Below, one piece after another: positions 33,669 through 44,300 of a DNA stretch of 64,000 nucleotides. Positions within the stretch are counted from its first letter, which is position 1, and the number at the start of each line of letters is the position of its first letter. The DNA is from Anisodus tanguticus (Eukaryota; Streptophyta; Magnoliopsida; Solanales; Solanaceae). Both the position numbers and the translations under genes were made by a program. The notes below the pieces were generated by a model, which saw only the letters and a program-made list of their open reading frames with translations, was not told the origin of the DNA and made no database searches. The stretch covers positions 8,436,646 to 8,500,645 of the forward strand of contig CM067561.1 in assembly GCA_034509755.1 (NCBI GenBank). Direction: 5' to 3'.

Positions 33669-34680
33669 ATGGCTGGAAATATGACTGATTCTGCTGCTGC
33701 TGCTGCTGCCACTCAAGGCAACAATGCTGCCTTCCCTGCTACTGCCGCTACTATCCAAGGCAATAACTCTGCTGGCTTCACTGCTGCTGCCGCTACTGTC
33801 CTGCCTTGCCCGCTAGTGCCCAAGGCAAAACTGCTGCCTTTACTGCTCCATCCTTCGCATTCCACTATGATCACCCTAAAAAATTCATGGGCTCAAACTT
33901 TAAGAGATGGCAGCAGAAGATGTTGTTCTACTTAACTGTTATGGGCATGGCCCGGTTCCTAACGGAAGATCCTCCACAAGCTGGAGATGAAATGGACCCT
34001 TCGCCTTCTGAAACGGGTAAAGGGGGCCTTGGTATCCATGTCATTAATGGCGAAGATGGTTCTTGATGCATGGAATCATAGCGATTTCATGTGTAAGAAT
34101 TACATACTGAACTGCTTGGCAGACCCTCTCTACACGGTCTATTGCACCGTTGGCACTGCCAAAGAGCTGTGGGAAAAACTGCAAAAGAAGTACAACGCAC
34201 AAGATGAAGGTACTAAAAAGTTCATCGTTGGGAAGTTTCTAAAATTCCAAATGGTGGATAGTAAGACAGTGATATCCCAAGTCCAGGAATTCCAAATGAT
34301 TTTCACCTGGATTCGGAAGGAATGAAACCAAATGAGCATTTTTTGGTTGCATCGCTGATTGAAAAGTTACCTCCTTCATGGAATGAGTTTATGAGTTACT
34401 TAAAACTCAAGACAAAGGAGATGACCTTTGAAGAACTTATTATCAAACTCCAAATCCAGGAAGATAATAAGAAGGCCTTGCGTAGGGGTAAACAACCTGT
34501 TGAGGCAAAGGCAAATCTGGCTGAGGCAAAAGGGAACTCAAGCAAGAAGTGAAAGTTCCAGAAAAATGGCAAGGCCCACGTAGCGGAGATATTCAGAGGT
34601 AACTTTCACCACTGTGGGAAACCTGGTCATAAGATCAAGGAATGCCGCAAGCTCAAGACTGAGCAACAATAGAAAGCCAA
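33669..34680 (+). pseudogene. Copia gag (UBN2-like) of the nested element
   Basis: Gag builds the particle. The N-terminus (33669) is Ala/Thr-rich with repeated TQGNN-type units. After frameshifts, HPKKFMGSNFKRWQQKM (about 33872), VLDAWNHSDFMCKNYILNCL (34049), TAKELWEKLQKKYNA, and LIEKLPPSWNEF (34350) are recognisable UBN2-type Copia gag. The zinc knuckle at about 34605 (HCGKPGHKIKEC) lacks its first Cys, which is replaced by Phe/His context. Frameshifts near 33800 and 34000 and stops at 34325, 34552 and 34670 break it. Confidence 0.8.
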
Positions 34681-34705
34681 GGCGCATGCTAACGTCGTCA
34701 AGGAC

Positions 34706-36097
34706 ATGCTCCTGGATGATATGATTGAGGAGTTCTCGGTAGTGGTGCTAGAAGCAAACCTGGTTGAGAATCTGATGCAGTGGTGGATGGACACAGGTGC
34801 TACCAGACACATCTGTTCCAACAGAGATGCCTTCTCCACGTACACACCGGTCACCGACAAGAAACTGTTCACGGGCAACAACGCTTCCTCTGACGTGCTG
34901 GAGGTAGGAAAAGTGGTCCTGAAGATGACTTTCGGAAAGGAGCTCACTCTGAAGGAAGTGATGCACGTCCCTGAGATTAGAAGAAATTTAATTTCAAGAC
35001 CTTTATTGGTTAATGCTGGTTTTAGGCTAGTGTTTGAATCCAATAAGTTTGTACTTACTAAGAATGGCACATTTGTGGGGAGAGGCTTCGTCTGTGAAGG
35101 CCTCTTCAAAGTGAATGTCATGTCTGTAATGCATCCAAGTAATAAAGTTGAACATTCTTCTTATTTGCTTGAGTCTTCTAATTTATGGCATCATAGATTA
35201 GGACATGTTAACTACAAGTCTATCCAAAGGCTGGTAAAGACGAAGTTGTTGCCGTCTATCGACGTAAACCCTCAACATAAGTGTGAGGTGTGCGTAGAGG
35301 CAAAACTCACCAAGCTTCCTTTTCGATCCGTCGAAAGGAATACCGCTCCTCTAGAACTTATTCACACAGATATATGTGATTTGAAGTTCGCACAAACTAG
35401 AGGGGGGAACAAGTACTTTGTGACATTCATTGATGATAGCACAAGGTATTGTTACCTTTACTTGTTGAAAAGTAAGGATGAAGCCTTTGAAGCGTTCCGA
35501 CGTTACAAAGCAGAAGTTGAGAACCAACTAAGCCTACGGATTAAATCTATTCGTAGCGATCGAGGGGGAGAATACGTAGCGCCATTTGAGGAATACTGTG
35601 CCCAAAAAGGCATTGATCATCAAACGACGGCTCCATACTCACCTCAATCGAATGGTGTGGCAGAACGTAAGAACCGCACATTGAAGGAAATGATGAATTC
35701 CTTGCTCATCAATTCCGGTCTTCCCCAAAACATGTGGGGAGAATCCGTCCTTACCGCTAATACGATTCTTAACAGGGTCCCACATAAGGGTAAGGACAAA
35801 ACTCCTTATGAATCATGGAAGGGAAAGAAACCCACCTATAAATATTTTAAGATGTGTGGTTGTTTGGCAAAGGTTGAAGTACCCAAGCCAAAACAGGTCA
35901 AGATTGGGCCTAAGACTGTAGATTGCATATTCATCGGATATGGAAATAACAGTAGTGCTTATCGCTTCTTAGTGCATAAGTCAGATATTCCAGATATCCA
36001 CCAGGATACAATCATGGAATCAAGGAATGCTCAATTCTTTGAAGGTACTTTTCCTAGAAAGGAAAAAAGACATAACCTCTCGCAAACGAAGTTTTGA
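34706..36097 (+). CDS. Copia protease-integrase frame (463 codons, open)
   Basis: An uninterrupted frame, the longest in the window. Residues 28-36 hold the retropepsin active site (WMDTGATRH). Residues 70-110 are the protease fold (LEVGKVVLKM, MHVPEIRRNLIS). The pre-integrase HHCC region is about residues 160-205 (LWHHRLGHVNY, CEVCVEAKL). The integrase core has HTDICDL (Asp), FIDDSTRY, SDRGGEY (Asp) and GVAERKNRTL (Glu), so the D-D-E triad is intact by eye, followed by TPYESWKGKKP and VDCIFIGY. The start may lie upstream in gag since Copia makes one polyprotein; the ATG at 34706 is only the first in the open frame. It stops at 36097 by a frameshift; the continuation overlaps from 36027 in another frame. 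Confidence 0.85.
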   Translation: MLLDDMIEEFSVVVLEANLVENLMQWWMDTGATRHICSNRDAFSTYTPVTDKKLFTGNNASSDVLEVGKVVLKMTFGKELTLKEVMHVPEIRRNLISRPLLVNAGFRLVFESNKFVLTKNGTFVGRGFVCEGLFKVNVMSVMHPSNKVEHSSYLLESSNLWHHRLGHVNYKSIQRLVKTKLLPSIDVNPQHKCEVCVEAKLTKLPFRSVERNTAPLELIHTDICDLKFAQTRGGNKYFVTFIDDSTRYCYLYLLKSKDEAFEAFRRYKAEVENQLSLRIKSIRSDRGGEYVAPFEEYCAQKGIDHQTTAPYSPQSNGVAERKNRTLKEMMNSLLINSGLPQNMWGESVLTANTILNRVPHKGKDKTPYESWKGKKPTYKYFKMCGCLAKVEVPKPKQVKIGPKTVDCIFIGYGNNSSAYRFLVHKSDIPDIHQDTIMESRNAQFFEGTFPRKEKRHNLSQTKF

Positions 36098-37844
36098 ACA
36101 AAGCTCTCAAGAACCAGGAGTCATTGACGACCCGGATCTAGATGGTTCAGATCTAGCGGATCTCGAGGTGGCGGAACATCCGGAATCTAGTGTTCCAGAT
36201 TCTCAGAACTTGGAGACTCCAGAGATGGATCTAAGGCGAAGTAAAAGGGCCAGGAAGGATAAATCCTTCGGTCCTGACTTTGTAGCTTATATGGTTAATG
36301 ATGAACCAAGGACAATTGCTAAGGCGTTGTCAACTCCAGAAGCACCGCTCTGGAAATAAGCTATTGAGAGTGAAATAGGCTCCATTCTGCATAGCCATAC
36401 TTGGGAGTTGGTTAATCTTCCTCCGGGAAATAAACTGTTGGGTTGTAAATGGATACTCAAACGGAAATATAAAGCAGATGGGTCTATAGACAAGTACAAG
36501 GCCAGGTTGGTAGTCAAGGGCTATCGGCAGACAGAAGGTCTTGACTACTTTGACACATACTCCCCGATATCTCGGATGACATCCATACGGGTATTCATTG
36601 CAATCGCAGCTTTGCGTGACCTTGAGATACATCAAATAGATGTCAAGACAGCCTTCCTAAACAGTGATTTGGAAGAAGAAATTTATATGGACCAACCCGA
36701 GGGGTATGTGGTTTAAGGGCAAGAGAAGAAAGTCTGTCGGCTTGTCAAATCTCTGTACGGGCTGAAACAAGCCCCAAAGCAATGACACAAAAAATTTGAT
36801 AGTACTCTACTATCGAAGGGTTTTGCCATTAATGAGTGTGATAAATGTGTCTACACGAAAGGTAACTCTGACTCATTCGTCATGATATGCCTATACGTAG
36901 ATGACATGTTGATCACATGAAGCAGTCCTAGGGTAATCCTAGAGACTAAGAACATGTTGAAACAATGTTTCGACATGAAGGATATGGGTATCACAGATGT
37001 CATCTTAGGGATAAAAATCTCTAAGACGTCTGACAGACTAGTCTTATCTCAGTCTCACTACATCGAGGATGTTTTGAGAAAGTTCGAGATGTTAGACAGT
37101 TCACCGATAAAGTCACCAATGGATACAAATCAAAAGCTTGATAAAAATCTTGGTGCACCCGTATACTAGGAGCGATATGCACAGGTGATCGGTAGTTTGA
37201 TGTATATAACAAACTGCACCCGACCTGATATTGCTTATGCAGTCAATAAGTTGGCTAGGTTTACCCGTAATCCGAGTGATGATCACTGAAATGTGTTGAA
37301 TCGGGTATTACAATACCTGAAATATACGTTAACTTTCGGGTTACATTATTCGAGATATCCAGCTGTACTGGAGGGGTACAGTGATGCAAACTGGATATCT
37401 GATATAGAGAACACCAAGTCCACCAGTGGGTATGTATTTACAATTGGTGGTGGAGCTGTGTCTTGGAAATCCTCTAAGCAAACTTGCATCGCCCGATCCA
37501 CAATGGAATCAGAGTTTATCGCTTTAGACAAAGCAGGAGAAGAAGCTGAGTGGCTTCATAACTTCTTAGAGGATGTTCCATGTTGGAACAAACCCATACC
37601 TTCGGTAATGATCCATTGCGACAGCCAGTCGTCTCTAGAAAGGGCACGGAATGCTATGTACAACGGCAAGTCTCGTCATATTCGACGGAGGCATAAGACC
37701 ATTAGGCAGCTGATCAACACGGGTATAATATCCATTGATTACATTAAGTCAAAGGATAATATAGCAGACCCGCTGACAAAGGGCTTACCCAAGGATCAGA
37801 TGGTCTGCCTATCTAGGGGAATGGGCTTAAAACGCAAAGAATAA
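36027..37844 (+). pseudogene. Copia reverse transcriptase-RNase H of the nested element
   Basis: Frame from 36027 gives the linker (RRSKRARK, SFGPDFVAYM) to a stop at 36359. RT: LLGCKWILKRKYKADGSI, YKARLVVKGYRQ, DYFDTYSPISRM (36430-36570), HQIDVKTAFLNSDLEEEIYM (36630), VKSLYGLKQAP (36745), YVDDM (36894-36905), SPIKSPMDTNQKL (about 37100). RNase H: EGYSDANWISD (37375), RSTMESEF (37495), IHCDSQSS (37611) and ADPLTKGLP (37767). Stops at 36358, 36714, 36783, 36918, 37168 and 37288 occur where Trp, Gln or Ser is expected. It ends at 37844. RT active-site Asp residues remain. Confidence 0.85.
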
Positions 37845-38478
37845 GGACCAATACGGTGGTAACCCAACCTTACTAACTGGAGATCCCAGTAATTTGGTTC
37901 AATGGGAAAACTAAGCTGTAAAGGTTCAGTTGATCGCTTCAGTGGAAGCATGAGCACTTCAGATAGTGATTTCTGTAAAGAAACACCAAATCCAAAGCCG
38001 TTCCCGCGATATACGTTAAGTGCTATCTGCAGTATGGGTAAATGTTAAGTTTTCAAAACCTTTAATGATCCTCAACAGTTGAGGTTAGGTTTTGGGAAAC
38101 TTTTAATGGTTCCTAACACTTGTGAAGTGGGGTATAGCAGGATACCTTGTAGGAGACCACCTATTTAAGTGCGAGGACGGGCCGCCTCAAATAAACACAC
38201 TTAAGAATCCAAGAAGTTGTCCATGGCCAAAACGGACAAAACATTATGAAGAAGAGAGTAAGGGAATTTGTTGTGTTGGTACTATTGACTTGGCTTACAC
38301 TAAACACTGACGGTTCAAGACATCACGTTCACCGCGCAGTAAGTAAGTCCGATGGTATTTAACTATGGAAGGTTCAAAGATGAAGCTACCTCTCCTTATG
38401 CAACATCGGTCCGCTGAAATATTGCTGGAAATGAAAACGCACCATGTGAGTGCGCCAAAATCTCTTTCAAGAGGGGAT
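37845..38478 (+). other. 3' untranslated region of the nested Copia element
   Basis: 634 bp between the pol stop and the 3' LTR. Contains short repeated phrases (GTTTTCAAAACCTTTAATG and GGTTTTGGGAAACTTTTAATGG). A purine-rich tract (AAGAGGGGA) sits at 38469-38477 before the LTR and would serve as polypurine tract. Confidence 0.5.
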
Positions 38479-39426
38479 TGTTAGAAATTTTCCTTTGACG
38501 GGAGTTGCGTCCGACCAACTTTAACGACTTAAACACTAGTGTTCCACATGTTGGAGAATTCGGTTCTTCACACGTGCATAATCTACTAAGTAAGTAGTTA
38601 ACCGTAGGGCCAAGGATCGTCAAATTTCGTTGAGAAATGAAAGGGATATTGGTCCACGAAGTGAGGTGTTTGAAGCATGGAAAAGTGTGGTATTGAGATC
38701 AATTCTCCATCATCGGTGGAGGAAGAAATAATTGTTTTGTTTATAAGTCTCAAGGTTGGCTTGGGGTTTGGGACCCCAAGGGGTATCTCATGTGTTTAAA
38801 GGAGGGAGGACCTAGATGTGCTTCGGTTCGAGGAAAGCCCACACGCGCGCCGCCGCCCGCCCGCCCGTTCGGTCCAGATCCGGGTGACGGGTGACGGGTC
38901 ATGGGTCGTGGGTCGTGGGCTGTGCTTCTTCTGATATTATCTTTTTGGACCAGAATTCTTTCATATGTACATTTTGGTCCCTGAAGTTTCATGAAAGTCA
39001 AATTAGGCAGGTTTCTACTACCTAATTTGGTAAGCCTCTCCTTCAACTATATAAAAGATCCTTTGCACCATTGTTGAGCTACAAAAAACAGACATACAAA
39101 AACAGAAACGAAATCAGTCTTCCTACTACCTTCCAGCATCATTTCATTACTCAAAATTCTTCACGGTAGCACGTGAGTTTTCTTTGCTCATTTGTTCATT
39201 TGTTGTTTTTTCTTGGGAGACAATTGTCCAGGACGTAGAAATGATACATACGGGGCAATATTGTCTTAAAGACAGAGTGCAAACACTCGACTCAGCATAC
39301 CAAAAACTGTTCCAGTTTATTCTTCAAGTTCTTTGTAATTTCAGTTTATTGTTCAATTGTAATTTCAGTTCTTGTAATACTTAGCAGTTACTTGTAATTT
39401 CCGTTTCCTGCTCATTGTAACCAACA
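38479..39426 (+). repeat. 3' LTR of the nested Copia element
   Basis: 948 bp, begins TGTTAGAAATTTTCC and ends CCAACA. It lacks the 154-bp duplication and some 200 bp present in the 5' LTR around 32930-33080. A GGGTGACGGGTGACGGGTC-type minisatellite (about 38882-38922) is longer than in the 5' LTR. Confidence 0.8.
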
Positions 39427-39572
39427 ATATATTTAAGATAACTTAAGATTCTTATTGTATTAGGAATCAACCATTTAAGGTAAGTTAAGATTCTTATTGT
39501 GTTATGAATCAACCTCTGTACAACTATATATATTGTGATTAATGAAAGGAATCACTAAGTTTCAATCTTACA

Positions 39573-39898
39573 CCAGGTTTGAAATTATTTATGTCTTCCT
39601 CCTAGTCCTTCCAATAGGTGGCTTTCTGTAATTTGGATTGGGTTAATTCCTTAAAACTCATAGATCCATTAGTGGGTTCTAGCGAAGCCTTGTTTGCTTG
39701 TTTGAAGATCTCTCTTCCAATATTATTTCATTGAGATAGCCAAACATGTTGAACTTGATTTTCACTACGTCAGGCGATAATTCCGATGGATTTATTTCTC
39801 TTTCCTTTGTTCATTCTATTGAGAAACTCATCTTCTTCACTGAGTCTTTATGTGGGCGTCCGCATCATCATCTGAAACCTTCAACTCGAGGGGGGTAT
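39573..39898 (+). pseudogene. Old Copia RNase H C-terminus (continuation)
   Basis: Continues the old Copia relic (31095-31910) after the Ale-like insertion. A frame beginning PGFEI, with EIAKHVELDFHYVRQ-like text near 39735 and GFISLSFVHSIEKL (about 39792), then a polypurine CTCGAGGGGGG at 39886-39895 leading to the LTR. It is badly decayed. Confidence 0.55.
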
Positions 39899-40293
39899 TG
39901 ATGATAGAAAGGAGAGATTTGACTCAATTTCTCAAGAGCAAATTTAATCGTCAGATTTTCTACTAACAAGAACGATGGGTACGTATCTCAGGTGATCTTT
40001 CAGTACATTCAAAGAATAAGTCTATTAGCTAACATATGCCTTCATAGCTTAAATCCAAATATATGTGACAAGACCAGTTGATGCAAAGTTTCTAGAATAA
40101 CATTATTTTGTACAAATTTTATTTTATTCCTTATTCTGTTATAGGCTAGCATGCAATATAGAGACACATGTCAAATTGTTAGGACATTTTGTTACTTTCT
40201 TCTTTATAGGTTTGTATAAATAGATTGTACATATACAATACACACAAGGAATGCGCAAGAAAATTCTCTCATCTTCCTCTCAAATTTGTAACA
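39899..40293 (+). repeat. 3' LTR of the old Copia element
   Basis: Begins TGATGATAGAAAGG right after the polypurine run and appears to end AATTTGTAACA. A TATAAATAG box (about 40215) precedes AT-rich text. Boundaries are inferred from the position after the PPT; the 5' LTR partner is not in view. Confidence 0.5.
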
Positions 40294-40566
40294 TGAAAGA
40301 AATTTTAACTAATGAAATTTCAAATTATGATAAATGAGACTTTGAAATGTGAATATTAGGAGTTTGATGCCGCTATAACTTTATAATATCCCATATATCC
40401 TCGTAATTTTAAGAGCTTACGTTTTCTTAATTTATAACTCAAATATATTATTTTTGTACATTTTTTTTTGAAAAAATAATTGTGTACTCACAGATATGAG
40501 ATACACGTGCAAAGCACGATCCGGAGATTAGTTAGAAATAAAATAAAAAATTTAAATAAGTTGTTT
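40294..40566. other. AT-rich spacer
   Basis: No gene or family recognised; one TTTTTTTTTG run near 40460. Confidence 0.3.
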
Positions 40567-40718
40567 TTAAATAAAAATATACTCTCTCCATTTATTTTTA
40601 CTTGTCCACAATGCACCTTGCACCCCTTTTAAGAAATAATAAATGAAGTGCATATTTTACGATGATACTCATATTAATTGGTGCGTGATTTTAATGGATT
40701 TGAGAAATGAGTTGGAGT

Positions 40719-40931
40719 TATTAGCGAATATTCTCTGAATATTCACCGTATATTTTGTAATTATGATAAATGTAGTATATTTAAGGTAACTTAGGATTCT
40801 TATTGTACTAGGAATCAACCATTTAAGGTAAGTTAGGATTCGTACTGTATTAGGAATCAACCTTTGTACAACTATATATATATATTGTGAATAATGAAAG
40901 GAATCCCTAAGGGAAATTACTCAATCTTACA
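40719..40931 (+). repeat. 5' LTR of Ale-like element #1
   Basis: 213 bp, ending CAATCTTACA. A TATATATATATTG string (about 40877) may be the TATA region. It contains an internal near-duplicate 'TTAGGATTC..TGTA(C/T)TAGGAATCAACC' (40792 and 40831). Confidence 0.8.
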
Positions 40932-40945
40932 TGGTATCAAGAGCC
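40932..40945 (+). other. tRNA-Met primer binding site
   Basis: TGGTATCAAGAGCC directly after the 5' LTR; matches the initiator-tRNA-Met site TGGTATCAGAGCC with one inserted A. Confidence 0.75.
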
Positions 40946-41034
40946 TAACCCTAATCCCTACTCATTCTTCTCTCCAAAGCCGTCGACCCCCCTCCAAATC
41001 TCCCTTATCGGTAACGGCACACCTGGTTGCCACC

Positions 41035-42153
41035 ATGTCTTCCCCGACAAATTTCGATTCCTCCACTGGCACTTTTGACAACCCCTCTCAACGATCATCG
41101 TCTTCTTTTCACCCGGCTTTCGCCGTTACCAACATAAAAAATTATATCCCTATAATTCTTGATCAAGAAGACTGTCAATATTCCACGTGGACAGAACTGT
41201 TCTATATTCATGCATGTGCGTACAACGTGCTCGACCATATTGATGACTCTGTTCCTCGTCCCACTGATATTGCCGAATCGACATGGCGTCGCCTTGACGC
41301 CATCGTCAAACAGTGGATATACTGCACCATCTCAAAAAACTTGTTGTGTACCATCATGAAAACAGGTGCTACGATACGTGATCTTTGGTTGCGGTTGGAA
41401 GAAATCTTTCAGGACAATAAAAATACTCAGGCCGTGTATTTGGAGGAACAATTCAACAATACGCGTCTCGAGAATTTCAACATGTCCAAATATTGCAAAC
41501 AACTGAAACTCATAGCCGACCAATTATCCAACGTCGGGAATTCTGTTTTTGAAACCAAGATGGTACTTCAATTGGTTGCTGGTTTACCGAAAGGTGAATA
41601 CGATACACTTGCAACGATGATTCAACAGGCCGACCCACTACCAAGTTTCACCAAGGCATGGTCACAACTATTGTTGGAAGAAACCCGACATGCTAAACAA
41701 GAGGAACATAATCAAAAGGCGTTAGCCGTTGAAGGGATGGCAACACCGGCGGCCAACTCCAACCCGCCACCACCGCAAGACCACCAACACCAGCAGTCCC
41801 GCGGCAGAGTGCATGGCGGCAGAAGCCGCGGTAATAACAACAAAGGCAAGGGCCGCGACAAGGGCCACAAAAATCAGCAGCCAGGCCCAAACACTGCCTA
41901 CTTCCAGTGGCCTGGACAGCAACAGGTCTGGCCCAACCAACAGAACTGGGCCTCGCCTGCATGTCCATACCCGACTGCAGGGTCCCAGTTCCAGCAGCCT
42001 GCATGGTTGACTGGCCTATTGGGCCCTGCTCCAGCCGCCAGACAGGCCCACCAGCAGCAGCAGCAGGAGCAGGCCCACCTGGTCTCGGTCCAGCAGCAGC
42101 ACCACCCTAGCAGCCTGGCTCCCACCGACTGGGCCAGGCCTTCAGCACCGTGA
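41035..42153 (+). CDS. Ale-like Copia gag, open
   Basis: 372 codons. The open frame runs from 40894, but the part before 41035 overlaps the LTR and primer site, so the ATG at 41035 (after a CACC) is the likely start. Conserved Copia gag text: YSTWTELFYIHACAYNVLDHI, WIYCTISKNLL, LWLRLEEIFQDN (residues about 40-130), and a KYCKQLKLIADQLSNVG and VLQLVAGLPKGEYD segment (to about 195). The C-terminus (about 250-372) is Gln/Pro/His-rich with GRVHGGRSRGNNNKGKGR, a basic Gly-rich RNA-binding-like stretch instead of a zinc knuckle, and a Q-rich run. Gag would encapsidate element RNA. It overlaps antisense frames at 41693-42257 that are artefacts. Confidence 0.85.
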   Translation: MSSPTNFDSSTGTFDNPSQRSSSSFHPAFAVTNIKNYIPIILDQEDCQYSTWTELFYIHACAYNVLDHIDDSVPRPTDIAESTWRRLDAIVKQWIYCTISKNLLCTIMKTGATIRDLWLRLEEIFQDNKNTQAVYLEEQFNNTRLENFNMSKYCKQLKLIADQLSNVGNSVFETKMVLQLVAGLPKGEYDTLATMIQQADPLPSFTKAWSQLLLEETRHAKQEEHNQKALAVEGMATPAANSNPPPPQDHQHQQSRGRVHGGRSRGNNNKGKGRDKGHKNQQPGPNTAYFQWPGQQQVWPNQQNWASPACPYPTAGSQFQQPAWLTGLLGPAPAARQAHQQQQQEQAHLVSVQQQHHPSSLAPTDWARPSAP

Positions 42154-42159
42154 ACCTTT

Positions 42160-42700
42160 AATAGCCCGACGAAAATTGGTACATGGACACCGGAGCCACA
42201 TCTCACCTCACAAACTAGCCCCATGTACCACACCATGTGTATTCGTCGGTTTCTCACATAATCATGGGGATACTTATGCTATGACATAACCACTCGTAAG
42301 ATCATTATCTCACGTCATGTCACATTCGACGAGGCGAACTATCCATTTCAAATCTTCAAAAATTCCAAACCACGGATTACATATTTCTCGATGAGTCTCC
42401 TATGTCTCTTCTACTTCAGTCGATATGTCTCTGGCAAATTCTAGTACCGATACAACCTGTTCCGATAGTACATACTGCCCCGTCCCCTTCACTGCTGCCT
42501 TCAGCCAACTGCTCTCGGTCGACAACACCACTACTGCCTTCACCCCCAGCAGCAATGTTGCCCACCAGTCCAGCACCCGTAAGTCAGTAGCACTCCAGTC
42601 CGGCAGCAATGCTGCCTCCCAGTCCAGAAACCGACAGCCTGTAGCCTACAAGTCCCAACCTTCCACTGCAGCCCACCCATCGCATGGAGACTTGTGCACA
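42160..42700 (+). pseudogene. Ale-like Copia protease remnant and linker (integrase deleted)
   Basis: A YMDTGATSHLT retropepsin start at about 42180 and GSSHIIMG-like text, then within 40 bp the reading jumps to the RT-linker phrase TRKIIISRHVTFDEANYPF (about 42290-42355). The missing middle is the rest of protease and the integrase. The linker (42400-42700) is Ser/Thr/Pro-rich. This deletion makes the element non-autonomous. Confidence 0.7.
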
Positions 42701-44300
42701 ACACGGGATCTTCAAACCCAAGGTTCACTTCAACCTCTCCGCACAAATCTTATCACCTATTCCAAAAAATCCAAAACTAGCAAAACTGGACCCTAATTGG
42801 AATGCGGCCATGTGCGAGGAGCTCAACGCTTTAACCAACCAGAACACTTGGGATTTGGTACCTAGACCTGACGATGTGGATGTTATCCGGTGTATGTGGC
42901 TATTTTGTCACAAGTTCAGAGACATTGGTGACTTAGAGAGGTATAAGGCAAGACTAGTTGCCAATGACACTAATCAACAGGAGGGTATTGATTGTGGTGA
43001 GACATTCAGTCCGTTTGTTAAACCGGCCACTATTCGAACTGTTCTCAGTATTGCTATGGGCATGCATTGGCCGATTCATCAGCTTGATGTCAAGAATGCA
43101 TTTCTTCATGGGGATTTGAAAGAAACTGTGTACATGCATCAGCTCCCTGGCTTTGTTCATCCAGCAGTTCCGCAGTTTGTATGTCGTCTCAGGAAGTCAT
43201 TGTATGGCTTGAAACAGGCACCCCGCGCTTGGTATGATCGTTTTGTCAAGTATCTTATGCAGATTGGTTTTATATATAGCAGGTGTGACAACTCTCTCTT
43301 CACTTTTCACCGAGGTAGCATCACTGTTTATTTGCTATTATATGTCGATGACATTGTTCTTACTACCTCATCTGACGGTTTGAAAAATGAAATCATTGCT
43401 CTACTCAAAACTGAATTTTCTATGACTGACTTGGGAAAGTTGAGTTATTTTTTGGGTATATCAGTGACCAGATCTGCAACCATTATGTTCCTATGTCAGC
43501 GTAAGTATGCAGAAGAGATAGTGTACAGGGCTAAGATGGCAAATTGTAAAATTATGCCAACTCCGGTGGACTCAAAATCCAAGCTTAGTGCCAATGACGG
43601 TGCGCCAGTTTCTGATCCCACTCTATATCGGAGTCTTGCAGGTGCCCTTCAGTATCGTACATTCACTAGACCTGATATTGCATATGCCGTTCAACAGGTG
43701 TGTCTGTTTATGCATGATCCCCGAGAATCCCATTTTGACGCCCTCAAATGTATTATCAGATACGTTAAGGGTACACTAGACTTCGGATTACATCTCTCCC
43801 TCTGCCCCAACCAAGTTACTCGCCTACACGGATGCAGATTGGGCAGGATGCCCGGACACACGTCGCTCCACCTCAAGGTACTGTGTATTTCTTGGGGATA
43901 ATCTTATCTCATGGTCGCCAAGCGGCAGACCACGCTATCCCGTTCGAGTGCTGAAGCAGAATATCGCGGAGTTGCTAATGTCGTTGCTGAGATCTGTTGG
44001 CTCCGAAATCTTCTTTTGGAACTTTAGTGTCCACTACGAAAGGTGTCTATAGTCTATTGTGACAACATATCTGCCATCTATATGTCTCATAATCCGATCC
44101 AACATCAGCGGACTAAGCATATTGAGATGGATATCCACTTTGTGCGAGAGAAGGTTGCCCATGGTCAGGTCAAAATATTACGCGTGCCTTCCTCTTACTA
44201 GTATGCAGACATTTTCACAAAAGGACTACCGAGACAACTCTTCACCGACTTCCGATCCAGCCTTAGCGTTCGGCCTCCTCCCGCTCCGTCTGAGGGGGAG
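42684..44300 (+). pseudogene. Ale-like Copia reverse transcriptase-RNase H
   Basis: The frame 42684-43901 (405 codons) is open: WNAAMCEELNALTNQNTWDLVP, ERYKARLVAN, ETFSPFVKPATIRTVLSIAM, HQLDVKNAFLHGDLKETVYM, LRKSLYGLKQAPRAWYDRF, the YVDDIVL box (about 43340) and LGKLSYFLGI. It ends in RNase H after a frameshift near 43815; the continuation gives ADWAGCPD and, after another shift, SWSAKRQTTLSRSSAEAEYR to YADIFTKGLPRQL (44218-44240). A polypurine tract GAGGGGGAG is at 44292-44300. It shares the last 400 bp with copy #2 (31940-32350) almost without change. Confidence 0.85.

Larger units (their letters stand above)
32405..39426 (+). mobile_element. Complete Copia retrotransposon (Tork/TNT1-94-type)
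   Basis: LTRs at 32405-33629 and 38479-39426 enclose gag and pol. Both ends begin TGTT(A/G)G and end CCAACA. Flanks are GTATA (32400-32404) and ATATA (39427-39431), a 5-bp duplication with one change, in the 3' LTR of Ale-like copy #2. Gag has two frameshifts and pol has several stops, mostly where Trp or Gln codons are expected. Copia lineage beyond Tork/TNT1-94-like is not certain. Confidence 0.85.
31916..39572 (+). mobile_element. Ale-like Copia relic #2, itself split by a Copia element
   Basis: Flanked by CCAGG (31911-31915 and 39573-39577). It starts with 20-odd bases of LTR (TATTAGCGAATATTCTCCGA), then jumps at a repeated TATTAGCGA to the end of RNase H, so most of its internal region is deleted. 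The 3' LTR starts at 32347, is cut at 32404 by the element 32405-39426, and resumes at 39427-39572 ending CAATCTTACA. Its sequence is nearly the same as Ale-like element #1 (40719-44506). Confidence 0.75.

Noticed and set aside
34627..35121. 164-codon minus frame
   Set aside because: Shadow of the intact Copia protease-integrase frame on the plus strand.
41693..42257. Antisense Cys/Trp-rich frames in Ale-like gag
   Set aside because: Mirror images of the Gln/Pro-rich gag tail; no independent signal.
42400..42796. Overlapping frames in the Ser/Pro-rich linker
   Set aside because: Hypervariable Copia linker, not separate genes.
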